Shown here: positions 22,404 to 31,099 of the stretch, one piece after another
How the letters are laid out: the number at the start of each line of letters is the position of its first letter
How positions within the stretch are numbered: position 1 is the first letter of the stretch
Assembly: GCF_002001175.1 (NCBI RefSeq)
Contig: NZ_MUNT01000001.1
Location: 1 to 64,000, forward strand
DNA length: 64,000 nt
Origin: Rhodanobacter sp. C03
Lineage (GTDB): Bacteria > Pseudomonadota > Gammaproteobacteria > Xanthomonadales > Rhodanobacteraceae
Direction of reading: 5' to 3'
Program-made: the position numbers and the translations under genes
Notes under the pieces: generated by a model
Told to the model about the DNA's origin: nothing
The model's input: only the letters and a program-made list of their open reading frames with translations
The model's database searches: none

Positions 22404-25400
22404 ATGAATATCTTTGCCCCCCTGATCCGCCGACCGGCCGGTACCTCGCTGCTTGCGGTGGGCCTCGTGCTGGGCGGCATCTGCGCCTATCTGTTGCTTG
22501 GCGTGGCGGCGTTGCCGTCGCTGGATTTCCCCGGCGTCTATGTCGTGGCCAATCAGCCGGGCGCCAGTGCGCAGACCATGGCCAACACCGTGCTGGCGCC
22601 GCTGGAACGCCACCTGGGCCAGATTCCCGGGATCGACGAGATGTACGGCAACGCCAGCGAGGGCGCCGCCTCGGTGAGTGTGCGCTTCAACTTCTCGCGC
22701 ACCGCGGACAGCGCGGCGCGCGACGTGCAGGCGGCGATCAATGCTGCCGCGGTCGACCTGCCGTCGGGCATGCCGTCGCCGCCGCAATTCTTCAAGTTCG
22801 ATACTTCGCAGATCCCGATCCTGTTCATCACGATGACCTCGACCGGGCTGCCGCAGGACAAGCTGTACGACCTTGCCGACACCTTGCTCAAGCCGGCGGT
22901 GGCGCAGATCGATGGCGTGGCCCAGGTGCAGGTGTTCGGTGGCACCCCGCATGCGGTGCGCATCGAACTGGACGCCAATGCGCTGGCGGCGAAGGGACTT
23001 ACCTCGAACGACGTCGCCAATGCCTTGCGCGCCGCCAATGTCACCTCGCCGCAGGGTGTGTTGAGCGACGGCCACACGCAGATGACGGTGACCGCCAGCG
23101 ACGGCATGCAGGATCCGGCCGAATTCGCCCGACTGCTGATCTCGGTGAAGAACGGCACGCCGGTGCGCTTGTCGGATGTCGCCAAGGTCTACAGCGGCGA
23201 GCAGGACGAGTATCAGGCGGCGTGGTTCAACGAAGAGCACACCGTCGGCCTGCAGATCACCCGGCGGCCGGAGGCGAATGCGGTGGCCACGGTGGAGGCG
23301 ATCCGTGCCCGGTTGCCGCAGCTGCGCGCGTCGCTGCCGTCGAACGTCACCATCGCGCCAGTGTTCGACCTCACTCAGACCACCAAGTCGGCGTTGCACG
23401 AGGTCGAGGTGTCGCTGCTGATCTCGATCGCGATGGTGGTGCTGGTGATGCTGGTGTTCCTGCGCCGGCTGCGTCCCACCCTGATCGCCACCTTGAGCGT
23501 GCCGTTGTCGCTGGCCGGTGCCTTCGTGGTGATGTGGACGCTGGGTTACACCCTCAACACCTTGTCGCTGGTGGCGCTGGTGCTGTGCATCGGTTTCGTG
23601 GTGGACGATGCGATCGTGGTGATCGAGAACATCGTGCGTCACATGGAGCGCGGCGAGACGCCGATGCAGGCCTCGCTGACCGGCGTCGGCGAGATCGGCT
23701 TCACGGTGATCTCTATCACGCTGTCGCTGGTGGCGGTGTTCGCGCCGCTGCTGTTCGGCAACAACATGCTGGTGATGCTGCTGCGCGAGTTCTCGGTGAC
23801 GCTGACCGCGGCGGTAGTGATCTCGGCGCTGGTCTCGCTGACGCTCACGCCGGCACTGTGCGCCCATCTGCTCAAGCACGAGTCGGCAAACCGGCCGCCG
23901 CCGGGCAGGCTCGAACTCGCGGTGGAACGTTTCGATCGCGGCATGCTGCGCCTGTACGAACGCGGGCTGGACTGGGCGATGCGGCATCGGCGGATCATGC
24001 GCTGGCAGCCGCTGACCCTGCTGCTGCTTACCGGTCTGCTTGGCTGGGCGGTGGTGAAGACGGCCGGCGGCAACTTCATGCCGGATGAGGACACTGGCCA
24101 GCTGCAGGTCGACATCCGTGCCGATGCCAACATCTCACCGGAGCAACTGACCGCGCGCACGCAGGCGGTGATGAAGATCATGCTGGCCGATCCGGCGGTG
24201 CTCGATCAGCTGACCATGCTCGGCGGCAACAACGCCGGCGGCGCGGTGGGCAACAGCGCGCAGATGTTCGTCGACCTGAAGCCGCGCGGCAGTGGCCCAG
24301 GCGAGCGCCCCGAAAACATCAAGCTGGTGGTGGAGCGGCTGACCAAGCAGTACGACAAGCTGCCCGACGTGAAAGTCTCGGTCAGCGCCGCGCAGTTCCT
24401 GGGCGGCGGCGGCAGCGGCGACAACGGCGGCCAGTACGAATTCCAGCTGGTCAGCAGCAATGGCGGCGACCTGCAGCCATGGGCGCTGCAGATGGTGCGC
24501 CAGATGCGCACGATCAAGGAATTCCGCGACGTCGGCAGCAACTTCGACCAGGTTGGCAAGCAGCAACTGTTGCAGGTGGATCGCGAGGCGGCCAGCCGCC
24601 TGCATGTCAGCATGGGCGATGTGGATACGGCGCTGTACAACTCGTTCGGCCAGCGCCAGGTGTCGACGATCTATTCCGACATCAATCAGTACGCGGTGGT
24701 GCTCACCGCCGGCGCGGCACAGAGCGTCAGCCCGCAGGGGCTGCTGAATGTCCGCGTGCGTAACGCCCAGGGCCAGATGATTCCGCTGTCCGCGCTGGCG
24801 CATATCGAACCGAACATCAGCCCGCTGCGCATCCGCCATCACAACCAGCTGGAAGCGGCGACGATCACCTACAACCTGGCCAAGGACGTGCCACAGGATC
24901 GCGGCATCAAGCTGGTCGAGCAGGCCGCCTTCGCCGCCGGGTTGCCGGCCGGCGTCAGGATCGACTACACCGGCCAGAACCAGCGCCTGCAGCAGGCGCA
25001 GTCCAACGGCATGGTTCTGCTGCTCGGTTCGATCGTCGCGATGTACATCGTGCTTGGCATCCTCTACGAGAGCCTCGGCCATCCGCTGACGATTCTTTCC
25101 ACCCTGCCGGCGGCCGGTGCCGGTGCGTTCCTGGCGATGCTGGTGACGCAGACGCAGCTCTCGCTGATGGCGATCATCGCGATCCTGATGCTGATCGGCA
25201 TCGTCAAGAAGAACGCGATCCTGATGGTCGACTTCGCGCTGGTCGCGCAACGCGAACGCGGCCTGTCCGCGCCCGAGGCGATCCGCGAGGCGGCGCTGGT
25301 GCGCTTCCGTCCGATCACCATGACCACCCTGGTGGCGATGGGCGCGGCGCTGCCGCTGGCGATCGGTTTCGGCATCGGTTCGGAGATGCGCCAGCCGCTC

Positions 25401-25559
25401 GGCATCGCGATCGTCGGCGGCCTGCTGGTGTCGCAGCTGCTGACCCTGCTCAGCACGCCGGCGATCTATCTGTGGAATTACGACCGCAAGATTCGCAAGG
25501 CCGCGCGGCATGAGCGGCGTGCGGAGAAGCGCCGGCTGAAGTTGCAGACGGCCACCTGA
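22404..25559 (+). CDS. RND-family inner-membrane efflux transporter, pump 1
   Basis: The 1051-residue proton-driven exporter has full RND architecture: TM1 near residues 13-33, a large periplasmic loop (about 40-335), TM2-6 with the family segment VVDDAIVVIENIVRHMERG, a second periplasmic loop (about 555-860) and TM7-12 ending LLSTPAIYLWNYDRK. The TM4 segment FVVDDAIVVIEN carries the paired Asp residues expected for proton relay. Similarity is to the MdtB/MdtC/MuxB hydrophobic-drug group. It has a close paralogue 185 bases downstream. No periplasmic adaptor or outer-membrane channel gene is adjacent, which is unusual. Substrate unknown. Confidence 0.92.
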   Translation: MNIFAPLIRRPAGTSLLAVGLVLGGICAYLLLGVAALPSLDFPGVYVVANQPGASAQTMANTVLAPLERHLGQIPGIDEMYGNASEGAASVSVRFNFSRTADSAARDVQAAINAAAVDLPSGMPSPPQFFKFDTSQIPILFITMTSTGLPQDKLYDLADTLLKPAVAQIDGVAQVQVFGGTPHAVRIELDANALAAKGLTSNDVANALRAANVTSPQGVLSDGHTQMTVTASDGMQDPAEFARLLISVKNGTPVRLSDVAKVYSGEQDEYQAAWFNEEHTVGLQITRRPEANAVATVEAIRARLPQLRASLPSNVTIAPVFDLTQTTKSALHEVEVSLLISIAMVVLVMLVFLRRLRPTLIATLSVPLSLAGAFVVMWTLGYTLNTLSLVALVLCIGFVVDDAIVVIENIVRHMERGETPMQASLTGVGEIGFTVISITLSLVAVFAPLLFGNNMLVMLLREFSVTLTAAVVISALVSLTLTPALCAHLLKHESANRPPPGRLELAVERFDRGMLRLYERGLDWAMRHRRIMRWQPLTLLLLTGLLGWAVVKTAGGNFMPDEDTGQLQVDIRADANISPEQLTARTQAVMKIMLADPAVLDQLTMLGGNNAGGAVGNSAQMFVDLKPRGSGPGERPENIKLVVERLTKQYDKLPDVKVSVSAAQFLGGGGSGDNGGQYEFQLVSSNGGDLQPWALQMVRQMRTIKEFRDVGSNFDQVGKQQLLQVDREAASRLHVSMGDVDTALYNSFGQRQVSTIYSDINQYAVVLTAGAAQSVSPQGLLNVRVRNAQGQMIPLSALAHIEPNISPLRIRHHNQLEAATITYNLAKDVPQDRGIKLVEQAAFAAGLPAGVRIDYTGQNQRLQQAQSNGMVLLLGSIVAMYIVLGILYESLGHPLTILSTLPAAGAGAFLAMLVTQTQLSLMAIIAILMLIGIVKKNAILMVDFALVAQRERGLSAPEAIREAALVRFRPITMTTLVAMGAALPLAIGFGIGSEMRQPLGIAIVGGLLVSQLLTLLSTPAIYLWNYDRKIRKAARHERRAEKRRLKLQTAT

Positions 25560-25596
25560 GCCTGGGCACGATGGATCGCCGGGGAGAAGGGCGAAA

Positions 25597-25744
25597 GTGG
25601 ACTTCAGGCACATACGCCAGGACACGATGACTGGCATAAAGTCGGCATGATCGGGCTGCCAGTCATTGCCGCTATGCTGTCTCCCGCCGCGAGCCGGTCC
25701 GATGGCGGCTGCTCGCCGCGATGCTTGCGGGCCATGGAAGCGCC
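25597..25744 (+). promoter_or_regulatory. Leader of RND pump 2 (second copy of the duplicated leader)
   Basis: This gap of about 150 bases repeats the leader of pump 1: GTGGACTTCAGGCACATAC at 25597-25615, GGCATAAAGTCGGCATGATC, and GGAAGCGCC before ATG 25745. Conservation in a non-coding gap indicates a functional promoter/operator, so pump 2 can be expressed on its own. Confidence 0.5.
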
Positions 25745-28700
25745 ATGAACATCTTTGCACCGCTGATCCGCCGCCCCGCCGGCACCTCCCTGCTGGCCAT
25801 CGGCCTGATGCTGGCCGGGGTGTGGGCGTACCTGCTGCTGGGCGTGGCTGCGTTCCCGTCGATCCAGTTTCCCGGCGTGGCGGTGTTTGCGCAGATGCCC
25901 GGCGCCAGTGCGCAGACCATGGCGACCACGGTGATGGCGCCGCTGGAGCGGCACCTCGGGCGCATCCCCGGGATCAAGCAGATGTTCTCCAGCGCCGGCG
26001 AGGGCAGTGCGCAGATCCAGATCCTGTTCGACATGAGTCGCAATGCCGACAAGGCCGCGCTCGACGTGCAGGCGGCGATCAATGCCGCCTCGGCCGACCT
26101 GCCGTCGGGCATGCCCAGCCCGCCGGGCTACATCAAGTTCGACACCTCGCAGATCCCGGTGCTGCTGGTCTCGCTGACCTCCACCAGCCTGCCGCCGGAC
26201 AAGTTGTACGACCTCACCGACACCTTGCTGAAACCGGCGGTGGCGCAGATCCCTGGCGTGGCGCAGGTGACGGTTTCCGGTGGTGCGCCGCATGCGGTGC
26301 GGATTGCACTGAATACTTCGCTGCTGGCCAGCAAGGGGATCACCGCGAACGATGTGGCGAACACATTGCGCGCGGCGAACGTCACTTCGCCGCAGGGCAC
26401 GCTGAGCAACGGCGTCTCGCAGATGACGGTGACCGCGAACGATTCGCTGCAGACCGCACAGGACTTCGCTTCGCTGGTGATCGCCAGCCACAACGACATT
26501 CCGGTGCGGCTGTCCGACGTGGCCACGATCACCAGCGGGCAGCAGGATCAGTACGCGGCGGCATGGTTCAACGGCACCCGCGCGGTGACGATGCAGATCA
26601 GCAAGCGGCCGGAAGCGAATGCGGTGGCCACCGTCGAGGCGATCCGCGCCGCGTTGCCGGGATTCCACAACCTGCTGCCGGCCGACGTGCAGATCACCCC
26701 GATCTTCGACCTCACCCCGACCACCGAATCCGCGCTGCACGAAGTCGAAGTGGCGCTGCTGATGAGCATCGTGATGGTGGCGCTGGTGATGTTGGTGTTC
26801 CTGCGTCGCCTGCGGCCGACTGTGATCGCGATGTTCAGCGTGCCGCTGTCGCTGGCCGGCGCGTTCGTGTTGATGTGGATGCTCGGCTTCACGCTCAACA
26901 TCTTTTCGCTGGTGGCGCTGGTGCTGTGCGTGGGTTTCGTGGTGGATGACGCGATCGTGGTGATCGAGAACATCGTGCGCCACATGGAGCGCGGCATGGC
27001 ACCGCTGCAGGCCGCACTCACCGGGGTCAGGGAAATCGGCTTCACGGTGATCTCGATCACGCTGTCGCTGATCGCAGTGTTCGGTCCGATGGTGTTCGGC
27101 AACAACATCTTCACTACCCTGATGCGCGAGTTCGCGGTGACCCTGATCGCGACCATCGTTATCTCCGCGCTGGTCTCGCTCACGCTCACGCCGGCACTGT
27201 GCGGCAGCTGGCTGATGCACGAGCCGCCGGTGGGTTCTCGCTCGCCGGGCCGGCTGGAGCGCATGGCCGAGCGTTTCGACAACGGCATGCTGCGCATCTA
27301 CGAACGCGGCCTGGACTGGGCCATGCATCACCGCCGCATCATGCGTTGGCAACCGCCGATCCTGTTGGTGCTGACCGTGCTGCTGGCGGTGTTGGTGGCC
27401 AAGGTGGCCGGCGGCGGCCTGATGCCGAAGGAGGACACCGGCCTGCTGCAGGCGCAGATCACCGCCGATGCGAATATCTCGCCCGAACTGCTGGCCACAC
27501 GCACGCGGGCGATGGCGGCGGTATTGCAGGCCGATCCGGCGGTGCTCGACGTCTCCACCATTCTCGGTGGCGGCGACAGCAACGGCGGTGCGGTCGGCAA
27601 CCAGTCCGTGCTGTTCGTCGACCTCAAGCCGCTCGGCGACAAGCCGGGTGACCGGCATGACTCGGCGCAGGAAGTGGTCGACCGGCTGGACAAGTACTAC
27701 AAGACGGTGACCGACCTCGACGTCTCGCTGACCGCCGTGCAATTCATCAGCGGCGGCGGTCCCGGCGGCAGCGGCAAGGGCCAGTATTCGTTCCAGCTCA
27801 GCAGCAATGACGGCACCCTGTTGCAGGCACCCACCCTGCATCTGGCGCGGGTCATGCGCGGGATGAAGCAGTTCCGCGACGTCACCACCAGCTTCGACAG
27901 CATCGGCAAGCAGCAGATGCTGCAGGTGGATCGCGATGTCGCCGCACGGCTGAACGTGGGCATCGGCCAGGTCGATTCGGCGTTGTACAACGCGTTCGGC
28001 CAGAACCAGATCTCGACGATCTACTCGGACATCAACCAGTACCAGGTGGTACTCACCGCCGACAGCGCCGAATCGCTGAGCCCGACCACCCTGCTCAATA
28101 CCTATGTGCGCAACGCGCTCGGCAAGATGATTCCGTTGTCCGCGCTGGCGCGGATCCAGCCGGGTATTTCACCGGTCAGCATCAGCCACTTCAACCAGCT
28201 CGAATCGTCTTCGCTCAACTACAACCTCGACAAGGGCGTCACCCAGGCGGACGGCCTGAAGCTGGTCGACCAGGCGATCTTTGCCGCGCAGCTGCCGCCC
28301 GGCGTGCAGCAGAAATACACCGGCGACAACCAGAACCTGGTCGAGGCCTTGAGCAACGCGCTGATCATGCTGCTGGCGGTGATCCTGGTGATGTACGTGG
28401 TGCTCGGCATCCTCTACGAGAGCCTGATCCATCCGATGACGATCCTCTCCACCTTGCCGGCGGCGGGCATGGGCGCGTTCCTCGCGATGCTGGTCACGCA
28501 TACCCAGCTCACCCTGATGTCGGTGATCGCGGTGCTGATGCTGATCGGCATCGTCAAGAAGAACGCGATCCTGATGGTCGACTTTGCGCTGGTCGCCGAA
28601 CGCGAACACGGACGTACGCCGCCGGAGGCAATCCGCGAAGCGGCGCTGGTGCGCTTCCGTCCGATCACCATGACCACCCTGGTGGCGATGGGCGCCGCGC

Positions 28701-28927
28701 TGCCGCTGGCGGTCGGTTTCGGCTACGGCTCGGAGATGCGCCAGCCGCTCGGCATCGCCATCCTCGGCGGCCTGTTCGTGTCGCAGCTGCTGACCCTGCT
28801 CAGCACCCCGGCGATCTACCTGTGGCAGCACGACCGCCGCGAACGCAAGGCGAAGCGCAAACAGCTGCGCGCCGAAATCCAGCGCCAGCGTGTGCAGCAA
28901 CAGCAGATGCCGGCGCTGCCAAAGTAG
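25745..28927 (+). CDS. RND-family inner-membrane efflux transporter, pump 2
   Basis: The 1060-residue paralogue of pump 1 begins with the same MNIFAPLIRRPAGTSLL, after a GGAAG Shine-Dalgarno; a longer reading from 25721 is rejected on the match to pump 1. TM1, both periplasmic loops, the VVDDAIVVIENIVRHMERG segment and the C-terminal LLSTPAIYLW are conserved. The porter loops differ most (for example SGGGPGGSGKGQYSF against LGGGGSGDNGGQYEF). A pair of different RND subunits in tandem recalls MdtBC/MuxBC, which form mixed trimers. No adaptor gene is present here, so partners must be encoded elsewhere. Confidence 0.92.
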   Translation: MNIFAPLIRRPAGTSLLAIGLMLAGVWAYLLLGVAAFPSIQFPGVAVFAQMPGASAQTMATTVMAPLERHLGRIPGIKQMFSSAGEGSAQIQILFDMSRNADKAALDVQAAINAASADLPSGMPSPPGYIKFDTSQIPVLLVSLTSTSLPPDKLYDLTDTLLKPAVAQIPGVAQVTVSGGAPHAVRIALNTSLLASKGITANDVANTLRAANVTSPQGTLSNGVSQMTVTANDSLQTAQDFASLVIASHNDIPVRLSDVATITSGQQDQYAAAWFNGTRAVTMQISKRPEANAVATVEAIRAALPGFHNLLPADVQITPIFDLTPTTESALHEVEVALLMSIVMVALVMLVFLRRLRPTVIAMFSVPLSLAGAFVLMWMLGFTLNIFSLVALVLCVGFVVDDAIVVIENIVRHMERGMAPLQAALTGVREIGFTVISITLSLIAVFGPMVFGNNIFTTLMREFAVTLIATIVISALVSLTLTPALCGSWLMHEPPVGSRSPGRLERMAERFDNGMLRIYERGLDWAMHHRRIMRWQPPILLVLTVLLAVLVAKVAGGGLMPKEDTGLLQAQITADANISPELLATRTRAMAAVLQADPAVLDVSTILGGGDSNGGAVGNQSVLFVDLKPLGDKPGDRHDSAQEVVDRLDKYYKTVTDLDVSLTAVQFISGGGPGGSGKGQYSFQLSSNDGTLLQAPTLHLARVMRGMKQFRDVTTSFDSIGKQQMLQVDRDVAARLNVGIGQVDSALYNAFGQNQISTIYSDINQYQVVLTADSAESLSPTTLLNTYVRNALGKMIPLSALARIQPGISPVSISHFNQLESSSLNYNLDKGVTQADGLKLVDQAIFAAQLPPGVQQKYTGDNQNLVEALSNALIMLLAVILVMYVVLGILYESLIHPMTILSTLPAAGMGAFLAMLVTHTQLTLMSVIAVLMLIGIVKKNAILMVDFALVAEREHGRTPPEAIREAALVRFRPITMTTLVAMGAALPLAVGFGYGSEMRQPLGIAILGGLFVSQLLTLLSTPAIYLWQHDRRERKAKRKQLRAEIQRQRVQQQQMPALPK

Positions 28928-28969
28928 CGTGGCGCGAGGCCAGTACTGACGACACAGAGCCAGTGTGCT

Positions 28970-30262
28970 TCAGGTCGCCTCGGCGGCCGTTGGCTTCGTC
29001 GCCCCAATGCTGCGCAGCGCCGGACTGGTCATACAGCAGAGCGCGATCGTGGTCAGCACCACGCCCGCGCCCACGAACAGTGCGGGCAGCGAGATCACTT
29101 TCAGGAGACTGCCGGCGATTGCGGCCGATAGCGGGCCGAGGCCCATGAAGGTGAACATCAGCACGCTCATCGTGCGGCCCATCATCTCCGGCGCCACGCG
29201 GCGCTGGATCCAGCTGACGATGGCGATCTGCGCGATGCCGCCGAGTACACCGGTGCAGGCCAGCAGCGCGGCGCCGGCGAACGTTGTGTGCACCAGCGCC
29301 ATCGTGGCCAGCGCCAGCCCGGCGAGGCTGTCGATACCCAGCACCATCAGGCCGAGTCGGCCACGCACCAGCTTGCCGGCGACGCCGGAAAGGAAACTGC
29401 CGAGCAACATGCCGCCGCCATTCGCGGTCATCAGGATGCCCAGCGACGCGGCGCCCAGATCCAGCCGGGTATCGGCCAGCACCGGCAGCCCGACCTGGAT
29501 CGGGCCGCCGACAAACACCGAGATCACCGCGGCGTAGAGGATGAACGCACGCAGCGGCAGATCGGCCCAGATGTTGCGGATGCCGCTGGCGACGTTGGCC
29601 AGCACGCTGCCGACCGGTGCCTTCGGGTGATGGTCGCTGTGGATGCGCACCAGCATCAGCGAGCCGAGCGAGAACAGGAAGCTCACCGCGTCGATGCCGA
29701 AGGCGAGTCCGAGGCCGGAGGAGTCGGCCACGCCCTTGGCATGGTCGGCGTGTGCACCGGCGTTGATCAGCAACCCGGCGATCACCGGGCCGATGATCAT
29801 GCTCAGCTGGCGCATGCCCATGAACAGCGCGTTGGCCGGTTGCAGCTGCTGCGGCTCGATCAGTTGCGGCAGGATCGCCGAACCCGCCGGATAGGCGAAC
29901 GCGGTGGACAGGCCGATGCCCAGCGCGATCGCGTAGATCATCCACATCTGGATCGCCCCGGCCAGTACCAGCACGGCGAGCAGGCTGACCAGCAGCGCAT
30001 TGATCGCGCGCGCACCGAGAAGCACCCGCCGCGGCGACATCCGGTCCACCACCGCGCCGCCGATCAGCATGAAAGCGGCGCGCGGCAGCGCCATCGTGGC
30101 CAGCACCAGGCCGAGTGCGGCCGGATCGCCGGTGAGCTTCAGCACCAGCCACGGCAACGCCACCAGGGTGAACTGGTCGCCGATCGCCGAGATCGTGCTG
30201 CCGCCGAACAGCAGGGTGAAGTTGTGGTTGGCGAACAGCGAGCTGCGCGGAGTAGGCTGCAT
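28970..30262 (-). CDS. Major facilitator superfamily exporter
   Basis: The 430-residue protein has about 12 transmembrane helices. The MFS loop motif between TM2 and TM3 appears as GGAVVDRMSPRRVLL and the N-terminus FANHNFTLLFGGSTISAIGD is typical of the MFS_3/enterobactin-exporter-like group. Substrate cannot be deduced; drug or siderophore-like export is typical. It converges on the RND pair and stands 84 bases from the DUF2239 gene on the same strand, which is upstream of it, so the two may be co-transcribed. Confidence 0.85.
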   Translation of the reverse strand: MQPTPRSSLFANHNFTLLFGGSTISAIGDQFTLVALPWLVLKLTGDPAALGLVLATMALPRAAFMLIGGAVVDRMSPRRVLLGARAINALLVSLLAVLVLAGAIQMWMIYAIALGIGLSTAFAYPAGSAILPQLIEPQQLQPANALFMGMRQLSMIIGPVIAGLLINAGAHADHAKGVADSSGLGLAFGIDAVSFLFSLGSLMLVRIHSDHHPKAPVGSVLANVASGIRNIWADLPLRAFILYAAVISVFVGGPIQVGLPVLADTRLDLGAASLGILMTANGGGMLLGSFLSGVAGKLVRGRLGLMVLGIDSLAGLALATMALVHTTFAGAALLACTGVLGGIAQIAIVSWIQRRVAPEMMGRTMSVLMFTFMGLGPLSAAIAGSLLKVISLPALFVGAGVVLTTIALCCMTSPALRSIGATKPTAAEAT

Positions 30263-30346
30263 CGGGAGGTCCTTGATCGGCAGTCTGCACGCTGCCGCGA
30301 TGATGGAATGAGTTTGAAAGCGATGCCACGGTCGCTGCGACGGAAG

Positions 30347-30940
30347 TCAGCTGGCACCCGCCTCATCCCACGCGTCCGCGGCCAGCCGGCGCAGATGATC
30401 GCGCACATCGACGGGCCACGGTTCGGTCAGCGTGATGAAACGTTCGCGGTCGCGCCGGTAGAACGCCCGCGATGCCTCCTCGTGACCGGAAAAATCACCG
30501 GTCATCGCGAGCATGAAGCGGTCGACGGCTTCCATCGCGTGCCGTGCACGGTCTTTTGCACCATGGCCACGCAAGGCCTGTTCGACCAGTCGCCGCAGCA
30601 CCGCCGAAGCTCCGCCCGGCTGCTGGCCAAGCCAGTCCCAGTGACGCGGCAGCAAGGTGACCTCACGTGGAACCACGCCCAGCTTCGGTCGGCCCGGGCC
30701 GCGTGCGGCTGGTTCCGGCACGGCCTCAACCTGCGGCAGGCGCGCCAGTACCTGATGCTCGGTGCCGCGAAAATCCACTTCGATCTGGCGGCTGTCGCGG
30801 TCATCGAAAATCAGCAGGGAGTCACGCGCACCGGCGTCAAGCGCCTGCTTCGCTGCGCGTATCACATCGGGCAACGCGCCCTCGGCAATCAGGCGGTTAC
30901 CGATGAAGGCACTGCAAACGGGGCTGTCACGGTAAGGCAT
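30347..30940 (-). CDS. DUF2239 family protein
   Basis: The 197-residue cytoplasmic protein shows the DUF2239 signature: CSAFIGNRLIAEGAL near the N-terminus, LLIFDDRDSRQIEVDFRGT (about 42-60), and RGPGRPKLGVVPREVTLLPR (about 80-99), followed by a helical part rich in Arg. The GRPKLGVV.REVTLLPRHW part looks like a nucleic-acid or regulator contact surface, but no function is established for the family. It has a strong sigma-70 promoter overlapped by a split palindrome (30972-31016), so its expression is clearly controlled. It may be the first gene of a unit with the MFS exporter. Confidence 0.85.
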   Translation of the reverse strand: MPYRDSPVCSAFIGNRLIAEGALPDVIRAAKQALDAGARDSLLIFDDRDSRQIEVDFRGTEHQVLARLPQVEAVPEPAARGPGRPKLGVVPREVTLLPRHWDWLGQQPGGASAVLRRLVEQALRGHGAKDRARHAMEAVDRFMLAMTGDFSGHEEASRAFYRRDRERFITLTEPWPVDVRDHLRRLAADAWDEAGAS

Positions 30941-30971
30941 GCGTTTTTGATCCGGTGCAACAAGTGACTTA

Positions 30972-31016
30972 TTTATACCCGGATTAAATGGAGTGTCAAT
31001 AACATCCGGGTAAAAT
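30972..31016 (-). promoter_or_regulatory. Strong sigma-70 promoter with split palindromic operator for the DUF2239 gene
   Basis: On the minus strand TTGACA (30999-30994) and TATAAA (30977-30972) are separated by 16 bases, a near-consensus promoter. The arms ATCCGGGTATAAA (minus, overlapping the -10) and ATCCGGGTAAAAT (plus, 31004-31016, just upstream of the -35) form an inverted repeat with centres about 32 bases apart, three helical turns. This layout suggests a repressor that bridges the promoter. The regulator is not identified; autoregulation by the DUF2239 protein is one option. Confidence 0.7.
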
Positions 31017-31099
31017 ATGTGCGCCGTGGCCCAGAAGTCATGGGCATGCTGCTTCGTCGGCTTGCTATGGTTGGCCTTTCACCCGAAGGGATTGAAGGG

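Noticed and set aside
24135..28900. Long minus-strand frames opposite the RND pumps (541, 745 and 243 codons)
   Set aside because: They mirror the RND reading frames and encode low-complexity Arg/His/Gln-rich sequence without family motifs or ribosome sites.
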